A stretch of DNA of 64,000 nt from Xanthomonas prunicola (GCF_002846205.1 NZ_PHKV01000002.1:720773-784772), one strand, 5' to 3'; numbered from the stretch's first letter, positions 49,821 through 60,532 are shown. A program made the numbers and translations. Notes: a model not told the origin generated them from the sequence alone.

Positions 49821-51302
49821 TCAGAACGGATACTGCGGCACTTCGTTCTTGATCGTCAGCCACTGCCAGTGCGTGTACTGCTCCCAATCGGCGGGGCCGC
49901 CGACGCTGGTGCCGTTGCCCGATGCACCGGTGCCCCCAAACGGATTGACCACCTCATCGGCCACCGTCTGATCGTTGATATGCAGCAGACCGGTGTGCAA
50001 CTTCTCGCCTAACGCCAGGGCCCGCGAGACCGATGCCGACAGGATGCCTGCCGCCAGCCCGTACTCGCCCTGGTTGGCCAACTCGGCGGCTTCTTCATCG
50101 GTGTCGAACACGGTGATGTTGATCACCGGACCGAACACTTCTTCGTCGAACGCGCGCATGCCGGGGCGCACGTTGGACAGCACCGTTGGCGCATAGAACA
50201 GACCTTCGTTGGTGGCACCCGCTTCGACCACAGCACCAGCGGCGACGCTATCGTTGACGATGTCGATGACGCGCTGCAGCTGCCGTTGGTCGATGATCGG
50301 ACCCAATGCGACGGTGCCGCTCACCGGGTCGCCCACCGGAAGATGCCGCGCCTTTTCGGCAAGCCGCTGAGTCAGCGCCTGCGCTACGCCGCGTTGGACC
50401 AGCACACGCCCGGTGGCCATGCAGATCTGGCCCTGATGCATGTAGGCGCCGAATGCGACGGCCGAGGCGGCCTTGTCCAGATCCGCATCGTCCAGCACGA
50501 TCAACGCGTTGTTGCCACCCAGTTCCAGTGACACTTTTTTCAGATGGCGTCCGGCAATTTCGCCGATGCGGCGGCCGGCGGCCGTGGAGCCGGTGAACGC
50601 GATCATCGGGACATCCGGCGATTCCACCAGCGCCTGGCCGATCTGGGCATCGCCATGCAACACATGCAGCAGCCCCTTGGGCAGGCCCGCTTCTTCCAGT
50701 ACCTGCGCGATGATCACGCCGCCGGTATACGGCGTGCGCGGGTCGGGCTTGAGTATCACCGCATTGCCCATGGCCAGTGCCGGCGCTACCGAACGCAGCG
50801 AGAGAATCAACGGAAAATTAAACGGCGAAATTACCCCGATCACGCCCAATGGCAGACGGCGTGCAAGGCTAAGTTGGCCGGCTGATGTCGGCAAGATCTG
50901 GCCGCTGGCCTGCAGCGGCATTCCAGCAGCCTGCTGGTAAAACACCACCGATTCATCCACCTCGCGCTGTGCCTTGGGCAGGATGCCGCCGGTTTCGCGC
51001 GCAATCAGCAACGTGGCTTCGGCACTACGCGCCTGCATCACGTGCGCGGCGCGATGGAAGACCGCAGCACGTTCGCGCGGCGACGTGGCGGCCCAGGCGC
51101 GCTGCGCCTGTTTGGCCTGCGCGATCGCGGCAGCGACATCGGCCAGGTCTGCCTTGCCGACTTCATGCAGCAAGGCACCGGTTGCCGGCTCATGGACGGG
51201 CAAGGTGCCGCCGTGACCGGGCACCCAGTCGCCATTGAAGAGACAGCCGTGCCACGCGGGCGTGTCGGTCGCAGCGGCCGCTGCGCTGGAAAGAGCATTC
51301 AT
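49821..51302 (-). CDS. vdh: Aromatic aldehyde dehydrogenase, probably vanillin/benzaldehyde dehydrogenase
   Basis: NAD(P)-dependent aldehyde dehydrogenase of 493 residues. VISPFNFPLIL binds cofactor, KVSLELGGNNALIV holds the general-base Glu (about 260), GQICMATGRV the catalytic Cys (about 295) and EEVFGPV follows. The sequence type (FYQQAAGMPLQ, GASGNGTSVGGPADWEQYTHWQW) is that of benzaldehyde/vanillin dehydrogenases. Last gene of the marR-outer-membrane-protein-calA-vdh operon; its product vanillate would enter vanAB. Confidence 0.9.
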   Translation of the reverse strand: MNALSSAAAAATDTPAWHGCLFNGDWVPGHGGTLPVHEPATGALLHEVGKADLADVAAAIAQAKQAQRAWAATSPRERAAVFHRAAHVMQARSAEATLLIARETGGILPKAQREVDESVVFYQQAAGMPLQASGQILPTSAGQLSLARRLPLGVIGVISPFNFPLILSLRSVAPALAMGNAVILKPDPRTPYTGGVIIAQVLEEAGLPKGLLHVLHGDAQIGQALVESPDVPMIAFTGSTAAGRRIGEIAGRHLKKVSLELGGNNALIVLDDADLDKAASAVAFGAYMHQGQICMATGRVLVQRGVAQALTQRLAEKARHLPVGDPVSGTVALGPIIDQRQLQRVIDIVNDSVAAGAVVEAGATNEGLFYAPTVLSNVRPGMRAFDEEVFGPVINITVFDTDEEAAELANQGEYGLAAGILSASVSRALALGEKLHTGLLHINDQTVADEVVNPFGGTGASGNGTSVGGPADWEQYTHWQWLTIKNEVPQYPF

Positions 51303-51333
51303 GGTCTAGCCTCCTGCTAAAAACGTGTGGGGA

Positions 51334-52107
51334 TTACAGCGTAGTGGAAGCCAGCCCGCCATCGATCGGCAGGGTGATGCCGTTGATCCAGCGGGCGGCG
51401 TCGGATGCGAGAAAGACGATGCCCTCTGCCACTTCGTCGGCATACGCCGGGCGGGTCATGCGCTTGGCGTCTGCCTTGACGCGCTCCTCGCCGAGCATGG
51501 CAGCGAAATCACCCAGGATCGGGGTAAACACCGGGCCTGGCGACACGTTGTTGACGCGCACGCCGTGGTCGGCGAACCAGGGCCGCGATTGCAACAAGGT
51601 CCACACGATCAACGCTTCCTTGAAGTATTGGTAGCAGGTGTCGTGGGGCACCGGATGCGTCGCCAGCCATGCGCTGCCGCTTTCGAAGCTGTCGGTCGCG
51701 GCCAGCTGCTTGTGCAGGTCCAGACGGTGCGGCCATTCCGCGCCCAGGATCGAAGCCACATTGATGATGGAACCACCCGACACGATGCGCGGCAGCAGTC
51801 CCTGGGTCAGATGACGCAGGCCCAGATAATTCACCCGCGCCACCACATCCAGCGGCGCGGTGCCCGGCACCCCGGCAATATTTGCCAGCGCATCGATATG
51901 GTCCGGCAATGCCTTCACCAAGGCGTCAATGGATGCCGGGTCGCCAAGATCCGCCTGGTGAAAACCGTGCAGTGTCATCTGCACTGGCGTGCGATCGACA
52001 CCGATCACCTTGGCGCCATGGAACCGTGCCAGCCGTGCGACCTCCGCACCAATGCCCGACGCCACACCGGTCACCACGATCGTCTTGTTCTGTAAATTCA
52101 TTGCCAT
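51334..52107 (-). CDS. calA: Coniferyl-alcohol dehydrogenase-like SDR (CalA type)
   Basis: SDR of 257 residues. TGVASGIG nucleotide-binding motif (about 14-21), ANIAGVPGTAPLDVVARVNYLGL, INVASILGAEWPHRLDLHKQLAATDSF, catalytic YQYFK (about 161-165). The blocks GVPGT and GAEWP..LHKQLAATDSF are those of coniferyl-alcohol dehydrogenase CalA of Pseudomonas. It would oxidise coniferyl alcohol to the aldehyde. It lies 31 bp before vdh in the same direction. The assignment is by family resemblance; other aryl alcohols are possible. Confidence 0.82.
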   Translation of the reverse strand: MAMNLQNKTIVVTGVASGIGAEVARLARFHGAKVIGVDRTPVQMTLHGFHQADLGDPASIDALVKALPDHIDALANIAGVPGTAPLDVVARVNYLGLRHLTQGLLPRIVSGGSIINVASILGAEWPHRLDLHKQLAATDSFESGSAWLATHPVPHDTCYQYFKEALIVWTLLQSRPWFADHGVRVNNVSPGPVFTPILGDFAAMLGEERVKADAKRMTRPAYADEVAEGIVFLASDAARWINGITLPIDGGLASTTL

Positions 52108-52134
52108 CCTCCGAAGGAGCCAGCTGTGCCGGCG

Positions 52135-53166
52135 CTAGAACACATGGACATACTCGAAATTCACGTTGGTGCCGGATGCCGCGTTCCTGACCTCCACGGG
52201 TAGATAGAGGTTGGCGAACAGGATGTTTTTGGCATCAAAGCGCCATACCCCACCCGGCCCTGCATAGAACGCGCGCTGACGGCTGTCCGCGACGCGCTCG
52301 TCGTTGGTGCGGTTGTCGCGGAATTGCGTCAGGTAATACGCGTTGACGCCCAGCCGCAGCTTCGGCGTCACTTCCCAGGACGTGGCGAAATTGATCCATC
52401 CCGCATCGCCTGCCTGACCGTTCCGGAAGTCGAAGCCGGGCGGCAAGTTCGGACGACGCTCGCTGCGAAAGTTGTAGATGTAGTTGATGCGTGCGCTGAC
52501 TTCCCAATTGGGCGTCGGGAGGACCGTGAATGCGTAGCTCGGAATGAGCGACCAATAACCGGAACTCTGGTTGAGATCGCGGTCGCGGTCGAACTTGCCA
52601 ACCGGCGCCACGGTATCGAGTTCGAACCGCTGCGAGAACACCGGTCGCCCGTTGCGTATCACCGGCGGCATTTGCAGATACGGCCCGAACGTCACATCAC
52701 CCAGGCCGGCGCCGTTGTCGCGCAGCGTGGCGATGCTGTTGCGGCCGAACGAGGCATTCAGATTGACCAGCGGCACCAGTGCAGTGACGCCTAGCGATCC
52801 CCCGAACACTTGATAGGGCGTGACGTAAGCGAACTGGGTCAGCAGCACGGTGGAATCGATACGCGGGTTGTCGAACACCGGTACATCGTTGCCACGGGCA
52901 TCCTTAATTGCGTCCAATGCGTTATGCCGCAAGTAAGTGATGACCGCTAACCCGGGTGTGGTGCTGGTGAACCCATCCAGAAAACTGGTGCCACCGGTGT
53001 TGATGCCATTGGCCAGCGACGCGCTCTGCGGCACGCCCTGCGGCGCACTCTGCGCCAGTGCCGTGCCTGCCGCCACCCCTCCCAACACACCGAGCAGCGC
53101 GCGAACCTGCCACCCTGCGCCCATACCGACACCACGCATCACCGATGATCGAATCACTGCAGACAT
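52135..53166 (-). CDS. Outer-membrane protein of the phenol-degradation MetA family
   Basis: Protein of 343 residues with an N-terminal signal (hydrophobic VRALLGVLGGVAAGTALAQ, about 21-39; a start at the internal MRGVGMGAG is also possible). The remainder has alternating beta strands, FDTVAPVGKFDRDRDLNQSSGYWSLIPSYAFT, NYIYNFRS, and a terminal aromatic residue (YVHVF), as in outer-membrane barrels. Family PF13557 members occur with aromatic catabolic genes and may be uptake channels. Located between marR and calA. Confidence 0.82.
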   Translation of the reverse strand: MSAVIRSSVMRGVGMGAGWQVRALLGVLGGVAAGTALAQSAPQGVPQSASLANGINTGGTSFLDGFTSTTPGLAVITYLRHNALDAIKDARGNDVPVFDNPRIDSTVLLTQFAYVTPYQVFGGSLGVTALVPLVNLNASFGRNSIATLRDNGAGLGDVTFGPYLQMPPVIRNGRPVFSQRFELDTVAPVGKFDRDRDLNQSSGYWSLIPSYAFTVLPTPNWEVSARINYIYNFRSERRPNLPPGFDFRNGQAGDAGWINFATSWEVTPKLRLGVNAYYLTQFRDNRTNDERVADSRQRAFYAGPGGVWRFDAKNILFANLYLPVEVRNAASGTNVNFEYVHVF

Positions 53167-53303
53167 CTCCAGTGTTGGGAAGCAATAGCGGCATGTGCCA
53201 CCTCACGAACGTCAGGCATGCGCATGCCCCGCGCTGCGCACAGCACGTGCAATCGAAACGTTCGTTGAGGATCGCTGCCGGGCGGAAGGCCGACGGACGC
53301 GGG

Positions 53304-53780
53304 TTACGGCGTGTCCAGACGGTCCAGACGGTCCAGGGCACGCAACAGCGGTGCTTCGCTGGAACCAAGTACGGCGCTGAGTTGCTGCTCCATGCGCAGC
53401 ACTTCGGCTTCGGCAGCGGTCAATAGCGCGGCACCGGCTGCGGTCAGCGAGAGATGCTGCATGCGCCGGTCCTGCCGCCCACGTACCTGCCGCAGCAGGC
53501 GACGCTTGACCAGCCTGGCCACCACGATCGCCAGATTCGGCGGCGACACGTGCAGCACATCGCCGATCTGGCGCTGATTGATACCCGGGTTGCCATCCAC
53601 CAGCATCAGCAGCGAGAAGTCGACCGGCTTGAGCTCGAATGCTGCCACGCACTCCTGGAACATCCGCCGCACCATCAACTCGGTGCGGGTGATGCGATAC
53701 CCCAGCAACCGCAGCAGACGCGCCTGATCCACCGTGGTGACAGCATCGGGCAAGGGCGCAGCAAGGGCGGTGACGGGCAT
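53304..53780 (-). CDS. MarR-family regulator of the calA-vdh operon
   Basis: Protein of 158 residues starting MPVTALAAPLP. Winged-helix core: GINQRQIGDVLHVSPPNLAIVVARLVKRRLL (recognition helix about 75-100) and wing RGRQDRRMQHLSLT. Members such as FerR and CouR respond to hydroxycinnamoyl-CoA. A perfect palindrome, TAGTTATTGATCATAACTA, lies 277-295 bp upstream, and a 15-of-19 copy lies before the esterase gene at 26926. The frame extends to 53954 but with no family support. Confidence 0.86.
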   Translation of the reverse strand: MPVTALAAPLPDAVTTVDQARLLRLLGYRITRTELMVRRMFQECVAAFELKPVDFSLLMLVDGNPGINQRQIGDVLHVSPPNLAIVVARLVKRRLLRQVRGRQDRRMQHLSLTAAGAALLTAAEAEVLRMEQQLSAVLGSSEAPLLRALDRLDRLDTP

Positions 53781-54270
53781 GGCGGTTCTCGCGACAAAGG
53801 CAGCGGACGGACCGGTACGCACGATGCGCCCCATCCGCAACGCCGATTTCCGGCGTGCATCGCATTGTAGACGCGGCCAGGCCCGGCGATGTGGACATCC
53901 ACGCCGCAGATGCATGCGCTGTCCGCGCGTCCACCACACCGCCCTTCCGCGCACGCGCCTTGCAACGGCGGCATCGCGCGGCGGCTGAGGTGAGACGGCA
54001 GTGATCCGGGCAGGACTGGGACATGGTTCCGGTCGGCAAGTGATTGCGTTCCAGAATAGTTATTGATCATAACTACATTGCCAAGCTGCAGCGCAGCATG
54101 GTCGCGCTCGCTCGCTGGGGCGCTCTGCGGACTGACAGCGGCGGCGGCAAGCAAGTCGCAACGCGTGCAGCTGTCTTATTTGTCTGGGGTGGTGTCACGA
54201 CGGCCGGCGTGCACGGCGCAAGGCATGCCACCGCTGCGGCGCCTGTCAGCCCCTCGCCTACGCCGCCCGC
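53781..54270. other. Gap between marR and the HD-GYP gene
   Basis: No supported gene. Contains the 19-bp palindrome at 54057-54075 in an AT-rich patch, which marks the probable promoter of the marR operon with a leader of nearly 280 nt. Confidence 0.5.
54057..54075. promoter_or_regulatory. Palindromic operator, probably of the MarR-family regulator
   Basis: TAGTTAT-TGATC-ATAACTA: perfect 7-bp arms with a 5-bp centre. Size and symmetry suit a MarR dimer. It is the only strong palindrome between the HD-GYP gene and marR. Confidence 0.62.
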
Positions 54271-55557
54271 TTACGGCAGCCAGAGTTTTTCGAGATCGCG
54301 GAAGCCCCACTCGCTGGGGCTTTCCATCTGCGCGATGCGGTCCTGGCAGTCCGGGCGCGACAGGTCGATGTCCTGCACCAGCACGTGGCTGCGCAACTTG
54401 GCCGAATAGAACACGCGCACCTTGGGCTTGAGCAGCGCATCGGGCGTCTGCTCGATCACCACCGCGAGTTTTTGCGACTCCAGCCGCACCAACGAGCCGA
54501 CCGGATAAATGCCCAGCCGACGTACGAAAGCCTGGAAGATCGTCGGATCGAAATGGCCCTTCCACGACGCCATCTGCTTGAGCGATTCGGCCGGATCCCA
54601 GCCGCGTTTGTAAGGGCGGTCCGAGCTGATGGCGTCGTAGACATCGCACACCGCCCCCATCCGCGACATCAACGAAATATGTGCGCCGACCAATCGATTC
54701 GGGTAGCCGCTGCCATCCATTTTTTCGTGGTGATGCAGCGCGATTTCCAGCACCACCGCGTTCTGCACGCCGCCGGCCACCAGCAGCCGATGGCCATCCA
54801 GCGGATGCTGGCGCATGACGTCCATTTCTTCGCTGGTGAGCCGGCCGGGCTTGTTGAGAATCTCCAACGGCGTCACCGCCTTGCCCATGTCGTGCAGCAG
54901 GCCGCCCATCGCCGCTTCCACCACTTGCGCCTCCGGCAGACCGAGCTGGCGGGCCAGCCCGCTCATCAGGCCGGCCACCGCCATCGAATGCAGATAGGTG
55001 TAATCGTCGGCAGTCTTCAGACGCGCCACGCTGATCAATGCCTGCGGATGCCGCAGCACCGAGTCGTTGATGGCTTCCACCAGCGGCAAGGCCGCCTCGG
55101 TGTCGACCGTGCGCCCCAGCCGCACATCGCGGAACATCGCCTCGACCATGTCGCGGCCGTCTTCGAAAATGCGGCGTGCGCGCACGACCTCGGCTTCGAT
55201 GCCGACCTGCGCGGTGACGCTGTTGGTGCGCACGCTACGCGGCTTGGCAGCAGACTCCGGCGGTTCGGGCGCGGAGGGCTCCGGAGCAGGCTCGGGGCTC
55301 GACGGCACGCCCGGTTCGGCGTGCGTGACAGCGCTTGCGGGCACTTCCACATCCAGCCCGCGCGCGGTATCGATCACCAGTTGTTCGATGCCGCTGTCGT
55401 GGATCTTGTCCACATCGTCGGAATCGACCAGGAACGACGTCTTCCAGAACGGATGGTGCACCCACGCGCCCAGCAGCTTGTAGACATACATGCCGGGGCG
55501 GAGTTGATCTGAGTCGATGGTTCTGAGCATGCCGGCGCTGGTCTGCACGATGTCCAC
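54271..55557 (-). CDS. HD-GYP domain protein with DUF3391 N-terminus (cyclic-di-GMP phosphodiesterase type)
   Basis: Protein of 428 residues. DUF3391 segment DQLRPGMYVYKLLGAWVHHPFWKTSFLV (about 19-46), Pro/Glu-rich linker (about 80-110), then HD-GYP: YLHSMAVAGL, LLHDMGK (HD pair about 221-226), LEIALHHHEKMDGSGYPNRL (the GYP motif, about 270-290). All metal-binding residues appear present, so it is a likely active c-di-GMP hydrolase. First codon at 55557 is GTG; an ATG at 55530 is an alternative. No receiver domain, so it differs from RpfG. Confidence 0.9.
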   Translation of the reverse strand: MDIVQTSAGMLRTIDSDQLRPGMYVYKLLGAWVHHPFWKTSFLVDSDDVDKIHDSGIEQLVIDTARGLDVEVPASAVTHAEPGVPSSPEPAPEPSAPEPPESAAKPRSVRTNSVTAQVGIEAEVVRARRIFEDGRDMVEAMFRDVRLGRTVDTEAALPLVEAINDSVLRHPQALISVARLKTADDYTYLHSMAVAGLMSGLARQLGLPEAQVVEAAMGGLLHDMGKAVTPLEILNKPGRLTSEEMDVMRQHPLDGHRLLVAGGVQNAVVLEIALHHHEKMDGSGYPNRLVGAHISLMSRMGAVCDVYDAISSDRPYKRGWDPAESLKQMASWKGHFDPTIFQAFVRRLGIYPVGSLVRLESQKLAVVIEQTPDALLKPKVRVFYSAKLRSHVLVQDIDLSRPDCQDRIAQMESPSEWGFRDLEKLWLP

Positions 55558-55679
55558 GGAGGGCCCGCCACAACGTGGCGGTCTGCGTGGTTATCGGCAC
55601 ATGGCACGATTTCTTTGGTCAGCGGCCGGGTCGGCAAAAGGCCCGGGCGTGATGCCGAACGCGGCTGTGAGCGGGCCGC

Positions 55680-56996
55680 TCACCGCTTGGGCAGCCGCAT
55701 CCCCAGCACAGCGACGATGGCGAACAGCAACGGCACGCTGCAGGCCAGATACAACATGGCCGGCGACCATCCGGCGTCCAGCAGCACCCCGGCACAGAAC
55801 GGCGACAAGATCGCACCGAAGCGCCCCACACCGATTGCCCAGCCCAGCGCAGTCGAGCGCACCGCAGCGTTGAAGACGATCGGAACAATGGCGTACATGC
55901 CGCCCACCGCAGCGAACATCGCTGCCCCGGTGAGCAAGGCGACGGCGAACGCCCAGTTCAACTGCGTACTGCACAGGCCGGAGGCCAGCATCGCCAGGCC
56001 CATCAGCAACAGGGATCCGATCGTCAGGCGCGACAGCGGAATGCACGATGCCAACGCACTGAACAGCAGGCCGCCGCCGATGCCTCCAAGATTCAACAGC
56101 ACCCCGCCCGTGACGCCGTCCGTGGCCGACGAGCCGGCGATCACCAGCAACTTCGGCGTCCAGCTGATCACGAAGTAGAAGGTAAACATCATCGAGAAAA
56201 AGCCAAGCGCGATCAGCAGCGTGTGCCGCCGCATGGCAGCGTCAAACAGGGCCGAATAGCCTTGTGCCTGCGTGGCAGACTGCGGCGGTAGCGGCGGCAA
56301 TGCGTCGTGCGGCGGCATTCCCATCCGCGCCAGCACGGCGTTGAAGCGCGCGACGGCATCAGGCGGCCGGCGCATGATCAGGAACTCCAGCGACTCGGGC
56401 AGGAATGCAAGCACCAACGGCACACACAGCAACGATGCCACCGCCCCGAGTACGAACACCGCGGGCCACGACCACTGCTGCATCAACAGTTCGGCAATCA
56501 TGCCACCCAGCGTGGCACCGACCGGGTAGCCGGTCACCTGCAACACGATGGCAGTGCTGCGCCAACGGGGGCTGGAAAACTCCCCTGCCGTGACCGCAAC
56601 GCAGGCCAACATACCGCCGATACCCAAACCGGTCAGGAGCCGAAGCGCTCCGAGCTGCCATGCAGTGCTGGCCACTGCGGACATGCCCATGCCGGCGGTC
56701 AGGATGACCAGACATGCTAGCGTCAGCGCGCGACGGCCGATGCGGTCTGCCAGCGGCGCCAACCCCAGTGCGCCAAGCGCCATGCCGATCAGGCCCGCGC
56801 TGAACAGCATGCCCAGCAGCTTGCCCGACAACTGCCAGTCCGCCGACACGTGCGGTGCTGTAAACGCCATCGCCATCACGTCGAAGCCGTCGAGCATCGT
56901 CAGCAACACGCACACCGCGACGGCCCTCCACTGAAACGGCGTCATACGCTCCAGCACGAAATGCCCAAACGATGCAGTGTGCTGAGGCATTGGCAT
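55680..56996 (-). CDS. MFS transporter of the aromatic acid:H+ symporter family (PcaK/BenK type)
   Basis: Membrane protein of 438 residues with 12 predicted segments. The signature LLTMLDGFDVMAMAFTAPHV in helix 1 (Asp pair in DGFD) is that of the AAHS family. The loop LADRIGRRALT is the MFS motif between helices 2 and 3. Likely imports 4-hydroxybenzoate, vanillate or protocatechuate, in keeping with the neighbouring catabolic genes. An alternative ATG lies two codons downstream (56990). Substrate inferred from family and context. Confidence 0.86.
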   Translation of the reverse strand: MPMPQHTASFGHFVLERMTPFQWRAVAVCVLLTMLDGFDVMAMAFTAPHVSADWQLSGKLLGMLFSAGLIGMALGALGLAPLADRIGRRALTLACLVILTAGMGMSAVASTAWQLGALRLLTGLGIGGMLACVAVTAGEFSSPRWRSTAIVLQVTGYPVGATLGGMIAELLMQQWSWPAVFVLGAVASLLCVPLVLAFLPESLEFLIMRRPPDAVARFNAVLARMGMPPHDALPPLPPQSATQAQGYSALFDAAMRRHTLLIALGFFSMMFTFYFVISWTPKLLVIAGSSATDGVTGGVLLNLGGIGGGLLFSALASCIPLSRLTIGSLLLMGLAMLASGLCSTQLNWAFAVALLTGAAMFAAVGGMYAIVPIVFNAAVRSTALGWAIGVGRFGAILSPFCAGVLLDAGWSPAMLYLACSVPLLFAIVAVLGMRLPKR

Positions 56997-57452
56997 ATCC
57001 TGTGGTGAGAGAGGGTTGGTTCGAAGGCGCTGCAGTGGCCGTTGAACGGCGCAGTGTGCGAGACCGGCTACGCGGCGGAGCAGCGATGCGTGCAATCCAC
57101 CGATGCGCAGCGGCTTGCGACCGCCTGCACACGCTAGCCCATTGCACAGCCGGTTCAAGACCGATGACCGCAGCGCTGTGCGCTTATCGGAAATGCGCCG
57201 CTGCGCTTGGCCAGCGCAGCGATGTCTTCGGATGCACCGCGTGACCTGCTGTCCGCGGCTTTTGGATATCTACCGGCACGACACGATCCACTGAACGTCG
57301 ACCCACCCGGCCACGTCTGCCAACGACCTCGCACGCATTGCATCCGTGCGTTGGTTACTGCAGCGCGGTGCGCTGCCGCAGCGACAACCGCAGCGCAGGT
57401 ATCATCCGCAGCGTGTCCGCAGCTGGCGGCACGCTGACTGACCGGAGATACC
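56997..57452. other. Divergent gap between the MFS and carbonic-anhydrase-like genes
   Basis: This 456-bp stretch must contain both promoters. Only short overlapping frames occur and I see no palindrome or terminator that stands out. Confidence 0.45.
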
Positions 57453-57998
57453 GTGACCCCGATTCGCCCCTTCCTGGACCACACCCCGCAGCTGGGCGCG
57501 CGCGTCTACATCGACCCGGCCTGCACCATCATCGGCAAGGTGAGCCTGGGCGATGATGTCTCGGTCTGGCCGGGCACCGTGATTCGCGGCGACGTCAATC
57601 ATGTGCAGATCGGCGCGCGCACCAATGTGCAGGACGGCACCATCGTTCACGTGAGCCACCACAGCCCGTTCAACAAGGCTGGCTACCCCACCGTGATCGG
57701 CGAGGACGTCACCGTGGGCCACGGCACCATCCTGCATGCCTGCACCATCGAAGACTTGTGCCTGATCGGCATGGGCGCGTGCGTGCTCGATGGCGCCACC
57801 GTCAAGCGCTATGGCTTTGTCGGTGCCGGCGCGGTAGTTGGCCCGGGCAAAGTGGTCGGCGAAGCCGAGTTGTGGCTGGGCAATCCCGCACGTCTGGCGC
57901 GCACGCTCAGCGACAAGGAAATCGAAAGCCTGCATTACTCCGCGCAACATTATGTGCGGCTCAAGGATCAGTACCTGGGCGTGCCCAGCGGCAGCTGA
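57453..57998 (+). CDS. Gamma-carbonic anhydrase-like protein (YrdA/PaaY type)
   Basis: Protein of 181 residues with a left-handed beta-helix of hexapeptide repeats (IGKVSLGDDVSVWPGTVIRGDVNHVQIGARTNVQDGTIVH). Potential metal-binding His residues lie in VHVSHHS and GHGTILHAC. Ends in a C-terminal helix (HYSAQHYVRLKDQYL). Members are zinc or iron carbonic anhydrases or acyl-CoA thioesterases; activity varies. Stands alone. Confidence 0.87.
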   Translation: MTPIRPFLDHTPQLGARVYIDPACTIIGKVSLGDDVSVWPGTVIRGDVNHVQIGARTNVQDGTIVHVSHHSPFNKAGYPTVIGEDVTVGHGTILHACTIEDLCLIGMGACVLDGATVKRYGFVGAGAVVGPGKVVGEAELWLGNPARLARTLSDKEIESLHYSAQHYVRLKDQYLGVPSGS

Positions 57999-58023
57999 CC
58001 GCCGTCATGGTGCGCGCCGCCGC

Positions 58024-58290
58024 TCAGGGCTGGGTCGCGCGCTCCAGCGCTGTAAGCATGGATAGCGCCTGCTCACGCGAGGTTCCGCACATCTGCGGCG
58101 ACGGCCGCAGGTTGCCGCACACCGCCGGACGCAGCGGCGAACCGAACAACCGGCAGCCCAACTGCGCGTCCAGTTGCACGCACGCCACGCCGGCCGGCTT
58201 GCCGTTGGGCATACCAGGAATCGGCGAACTGATCGAAGGCGCGATGCAGCAGGCAGCGCAGCCCGGGCGGCAGGAAAGTGGCGAAGACAT
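58024..58290 (-). CDS. YkgJ-family cysteine cluster protein
   Basis: Protein of 88 residues: [35 protein letters not shown] then [19 protein letters not shown]. The clustered cysteines suggest a metal or iron-sulfur site. Function unknown. It ends 25 bp from the convergent carbonic-anhydrase-like gene. Confidence 0.85.
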   Translation of the reverse strand: MSSPLSCRPGCAACCIAPSISSPIPGMPNGKPAGVACVQLDAQLGCRLFGSPLRPAVCGNLRPSPQMCGTSREQALSMLTALERATQP

Positions 58291-58463
58291 GGCGCTAGTG
58301 TAGCGGCGCAGCGGGTTGTCTCGCCCGACGTCAGCGCCGCCGTGAACAACACCGCGTGCTAACGTGCCCAGCCATCGGAACGCACCTGCGACGGTTGCAG
58401 CAGCAACAGTCGCAACGCGGTCTAATTGCCAGCCACGCTCGCTAATCAGCCGTTGAATTCGCC

Positions 58464-60302
58464 ATGCCCGAGTATCGCTCCAAGACCTCCACCCACGGCC
58501 GCAACATGGCCGGCGCCCGCGCCCTGTGGCGTGCCACCGGTATGCAAGATGGCGATTTCCATAAGCCCATCATCGCCATCGCCAACTCGTTCACGCAGTT
58601 CGTACCCGGGCATGTGCACCTGAAGGATCTTGGTCAGCTGGTCGCCCGCGAGATCGAACGCGTCGGCGGCGTGGCCAAGGAGTTCGACACCATCGCCGTG
58701 GACGACGGCATTGCGATGGGCCACGACGGCATGCTGTATTCGTTGCCCAGCCGCGAGATCATCGCCGATTCGGTCGAATACATGGTCAACGCGCACTGCG
58801 CCGACGCGCTGGTGTGCATTTCCAACTGCGACAAGATCACCCCCGGCATGTTGATGGCCGCGCTGCGGCTCAACATCCCCACCGTGTTCGTCTCCGGCGG
58901 GCCGATGGAAGCTGGCAAGACCAAGTTGTCCGAACACAAGCTCGATCTGATCGATGCGATGGTGATCGCCGCCGACGACAGCGCTTCCGATGAAAAAGTG
59001 GCCGAATTCGAGCGTAGCGCCTGCCCCACCTGCGGCTCGTGCTCGGGCATGTTCACCGCCAACTCGATGAACTGCCTCACCGAAGCGTTGGGCCTGTCGC
59101 TGCCGGGCAACGGCACCGTGGTGGCCACGCACGCGGACCGCGAACAACTGTTTCTGCGCGCCGGCCGCGTGGCGGTGGAACTGTGTCACCGCTGGTACGG
59201 CGGCGAAGACCCCACGGCCCTGCCGCGCGGCATCGCCACCTTCGACGCGTTCGAAAACGCGATGACGCTGGATATTGCGATGGGTGGCTCGACCAACACC
59301 ATCCTGCATCTGCTCGCTGCCGCGCAGGAAGGCGACGTGCCGTTCGGCATGCAGGATATCGACCGCCTGTCCAAGCGCGTGCCGCAGCTGTGCAAGGTCG
59401 CGCCGAATACGCCCAAATACCACATCGAAGACGTGCATCGCGCCGGCGGCATCATGGCCATTCTCGGCGAACTCGCACGCGGCGGCCTGCTGCATACCGA
59501 TGCTGCCACCGTGCACGCACGCACGCTGGCCGATGCCATCGCGCAATGGGATGTCACCCAGACCGACGATGAAACAGTGCACACGTTCTACAAGGCCGGC
59601 CCGGCCGGCATTCCCACGCAGATCGCCTTCAGCCAGGCGACGCGTTGGGACAGCCTGGATACCGACCGCAGCGACGGCTGCATCCGCGATGTCGCACACG
59701 CGTTCTCACAAGAGGGCGGCTTGGCCGTGCTGTACGGCAATATCGCCCGCGACGGCTGCGTGGTGAAAACCGCGGGCGTGGACGAATCCATTCACGTGTT
59801 CGAAGGCACCGCCCGCGTGTTCGAGAGCCAGGATTCGGCCGTCAAGGGCATCCTCGCCGACGAAGTGAAAGCCGGCGATGTCGTGGTGATCCGCTACGAG
59901 GGACCCAAGGGCGGCCCCGGCATGCAGGAAATGCTCTACCCCACCAGTTATCTGAAATCCAAGGGCCTGGGCAAACAATGCGCCCTGCTCACCGACGGCC
60001 GCTTCTCCGGCGGCACCTCGGGATTATCGATCGGCCACGCATCGCCGGAAGCGGCAGCAGGCGGCGCCATCGGCCTGGTGCGCGACGGCGACAAGATCCT
60101 GATCGACATTCCCAATCGTGGAATCAACCTGCTGATTTCCGATGAAGCACTTGCCACCCGCCGCGCCGAGCAGGAAGCCAACGGCTGGAAGCCGGTCGAA
60201 GTGCGCCCGCGCAAGGTCACCACTGCGTTGAAAGCGTATGCGTTGCTGGCCACCAGTGCGGATAAGGGTGCGGTGCGGGATAAGGCGTTGCTGGACGGCT
60301 GA
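58464..60302 (+). CDS. ilvD: IlvD, dihydroxy-acid dehydratase
   Basis: Protein of 612 residues. Iron-sulfur and substrate-site blocks [12 protein letters not shown] (about 118-129), [19 protein letters not shown] (about 190-208) and [19 protein letters not shown] (about 512-530) are complete. It catalyses the last common step of valine and isoleucine synthesis. Length equals E. coli IlvD (616). In Xanthomonas the integron lies directly downstream of this gene, as here. Confidence 0.97.
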   Translation: MPEYRSKTSTHGRNMAGARALWRATGMQDGDFHKPIIAIANSFTQFVPGHVHLKDLGQLVAREIERVGGVAKEFDTIAVDDGIAMGHDGMLYSLPSREIIADSVEYMVNAHCADALVCISNCDKITPGMLMAALRLNIPTVFVSGGPMEAGKTKLSEHKLDLIDAMVIAADDSASDEKVAEFERSACPTCGSCSGMFTANSMNCLTEALGLSLPGNGTVVATHADREQLFLRAGRVAVELCHRWYGGEDPTALPRGIATFDAFENAMTLDIAMGGSTNTILHLLAAAQEGDVPFGMQDIDRLSKRVPQLCKVAPNTPKYHIEDVHRAGGIMAILGELARGGLLHTDAATVHARTLADAIAQWDVTQTDDETVHTFYKAGPAGIPTQIAFSQATRWDSLDTDRSDGCIRDVAHAFSQEGGLAVLYGNIARDGCVVKTAGVDESIHVFEGTARVFESQDSAVKGILADEVKAGDVVVIRYEGPKGGPGMQEMLYPTSYLKSKGLGKQCALLTDGRFSGGTSGLSIGHASPEAAAGGAIGLVRDGDKILIDIPNRGINLLISDEALATRRAEQEANGWKPVEVRPRKVTTALKAYALLATSADKGAVRDKALLDG

Positions 60303-60532
60303 GGTCAGCGGTATGCGGTGGCGAGCTGGCTTCGGATGGCCAGCGCAATGCAACGCATTCGGTGGGACATGATGATTCAACTTGGTCATCCCAACTTGCT
60401 TGCAGTACAACGCTGAGTCACTGCAAGCCAATGCGGCGATTGGCCGTCCTCATCGCACGCTCTGGTGTATCAGAACGAGCGATTTTACTGGCGTGGTAGC
60501 AAGCATCCGATCACTGCGTCGCTGCCCTCGCG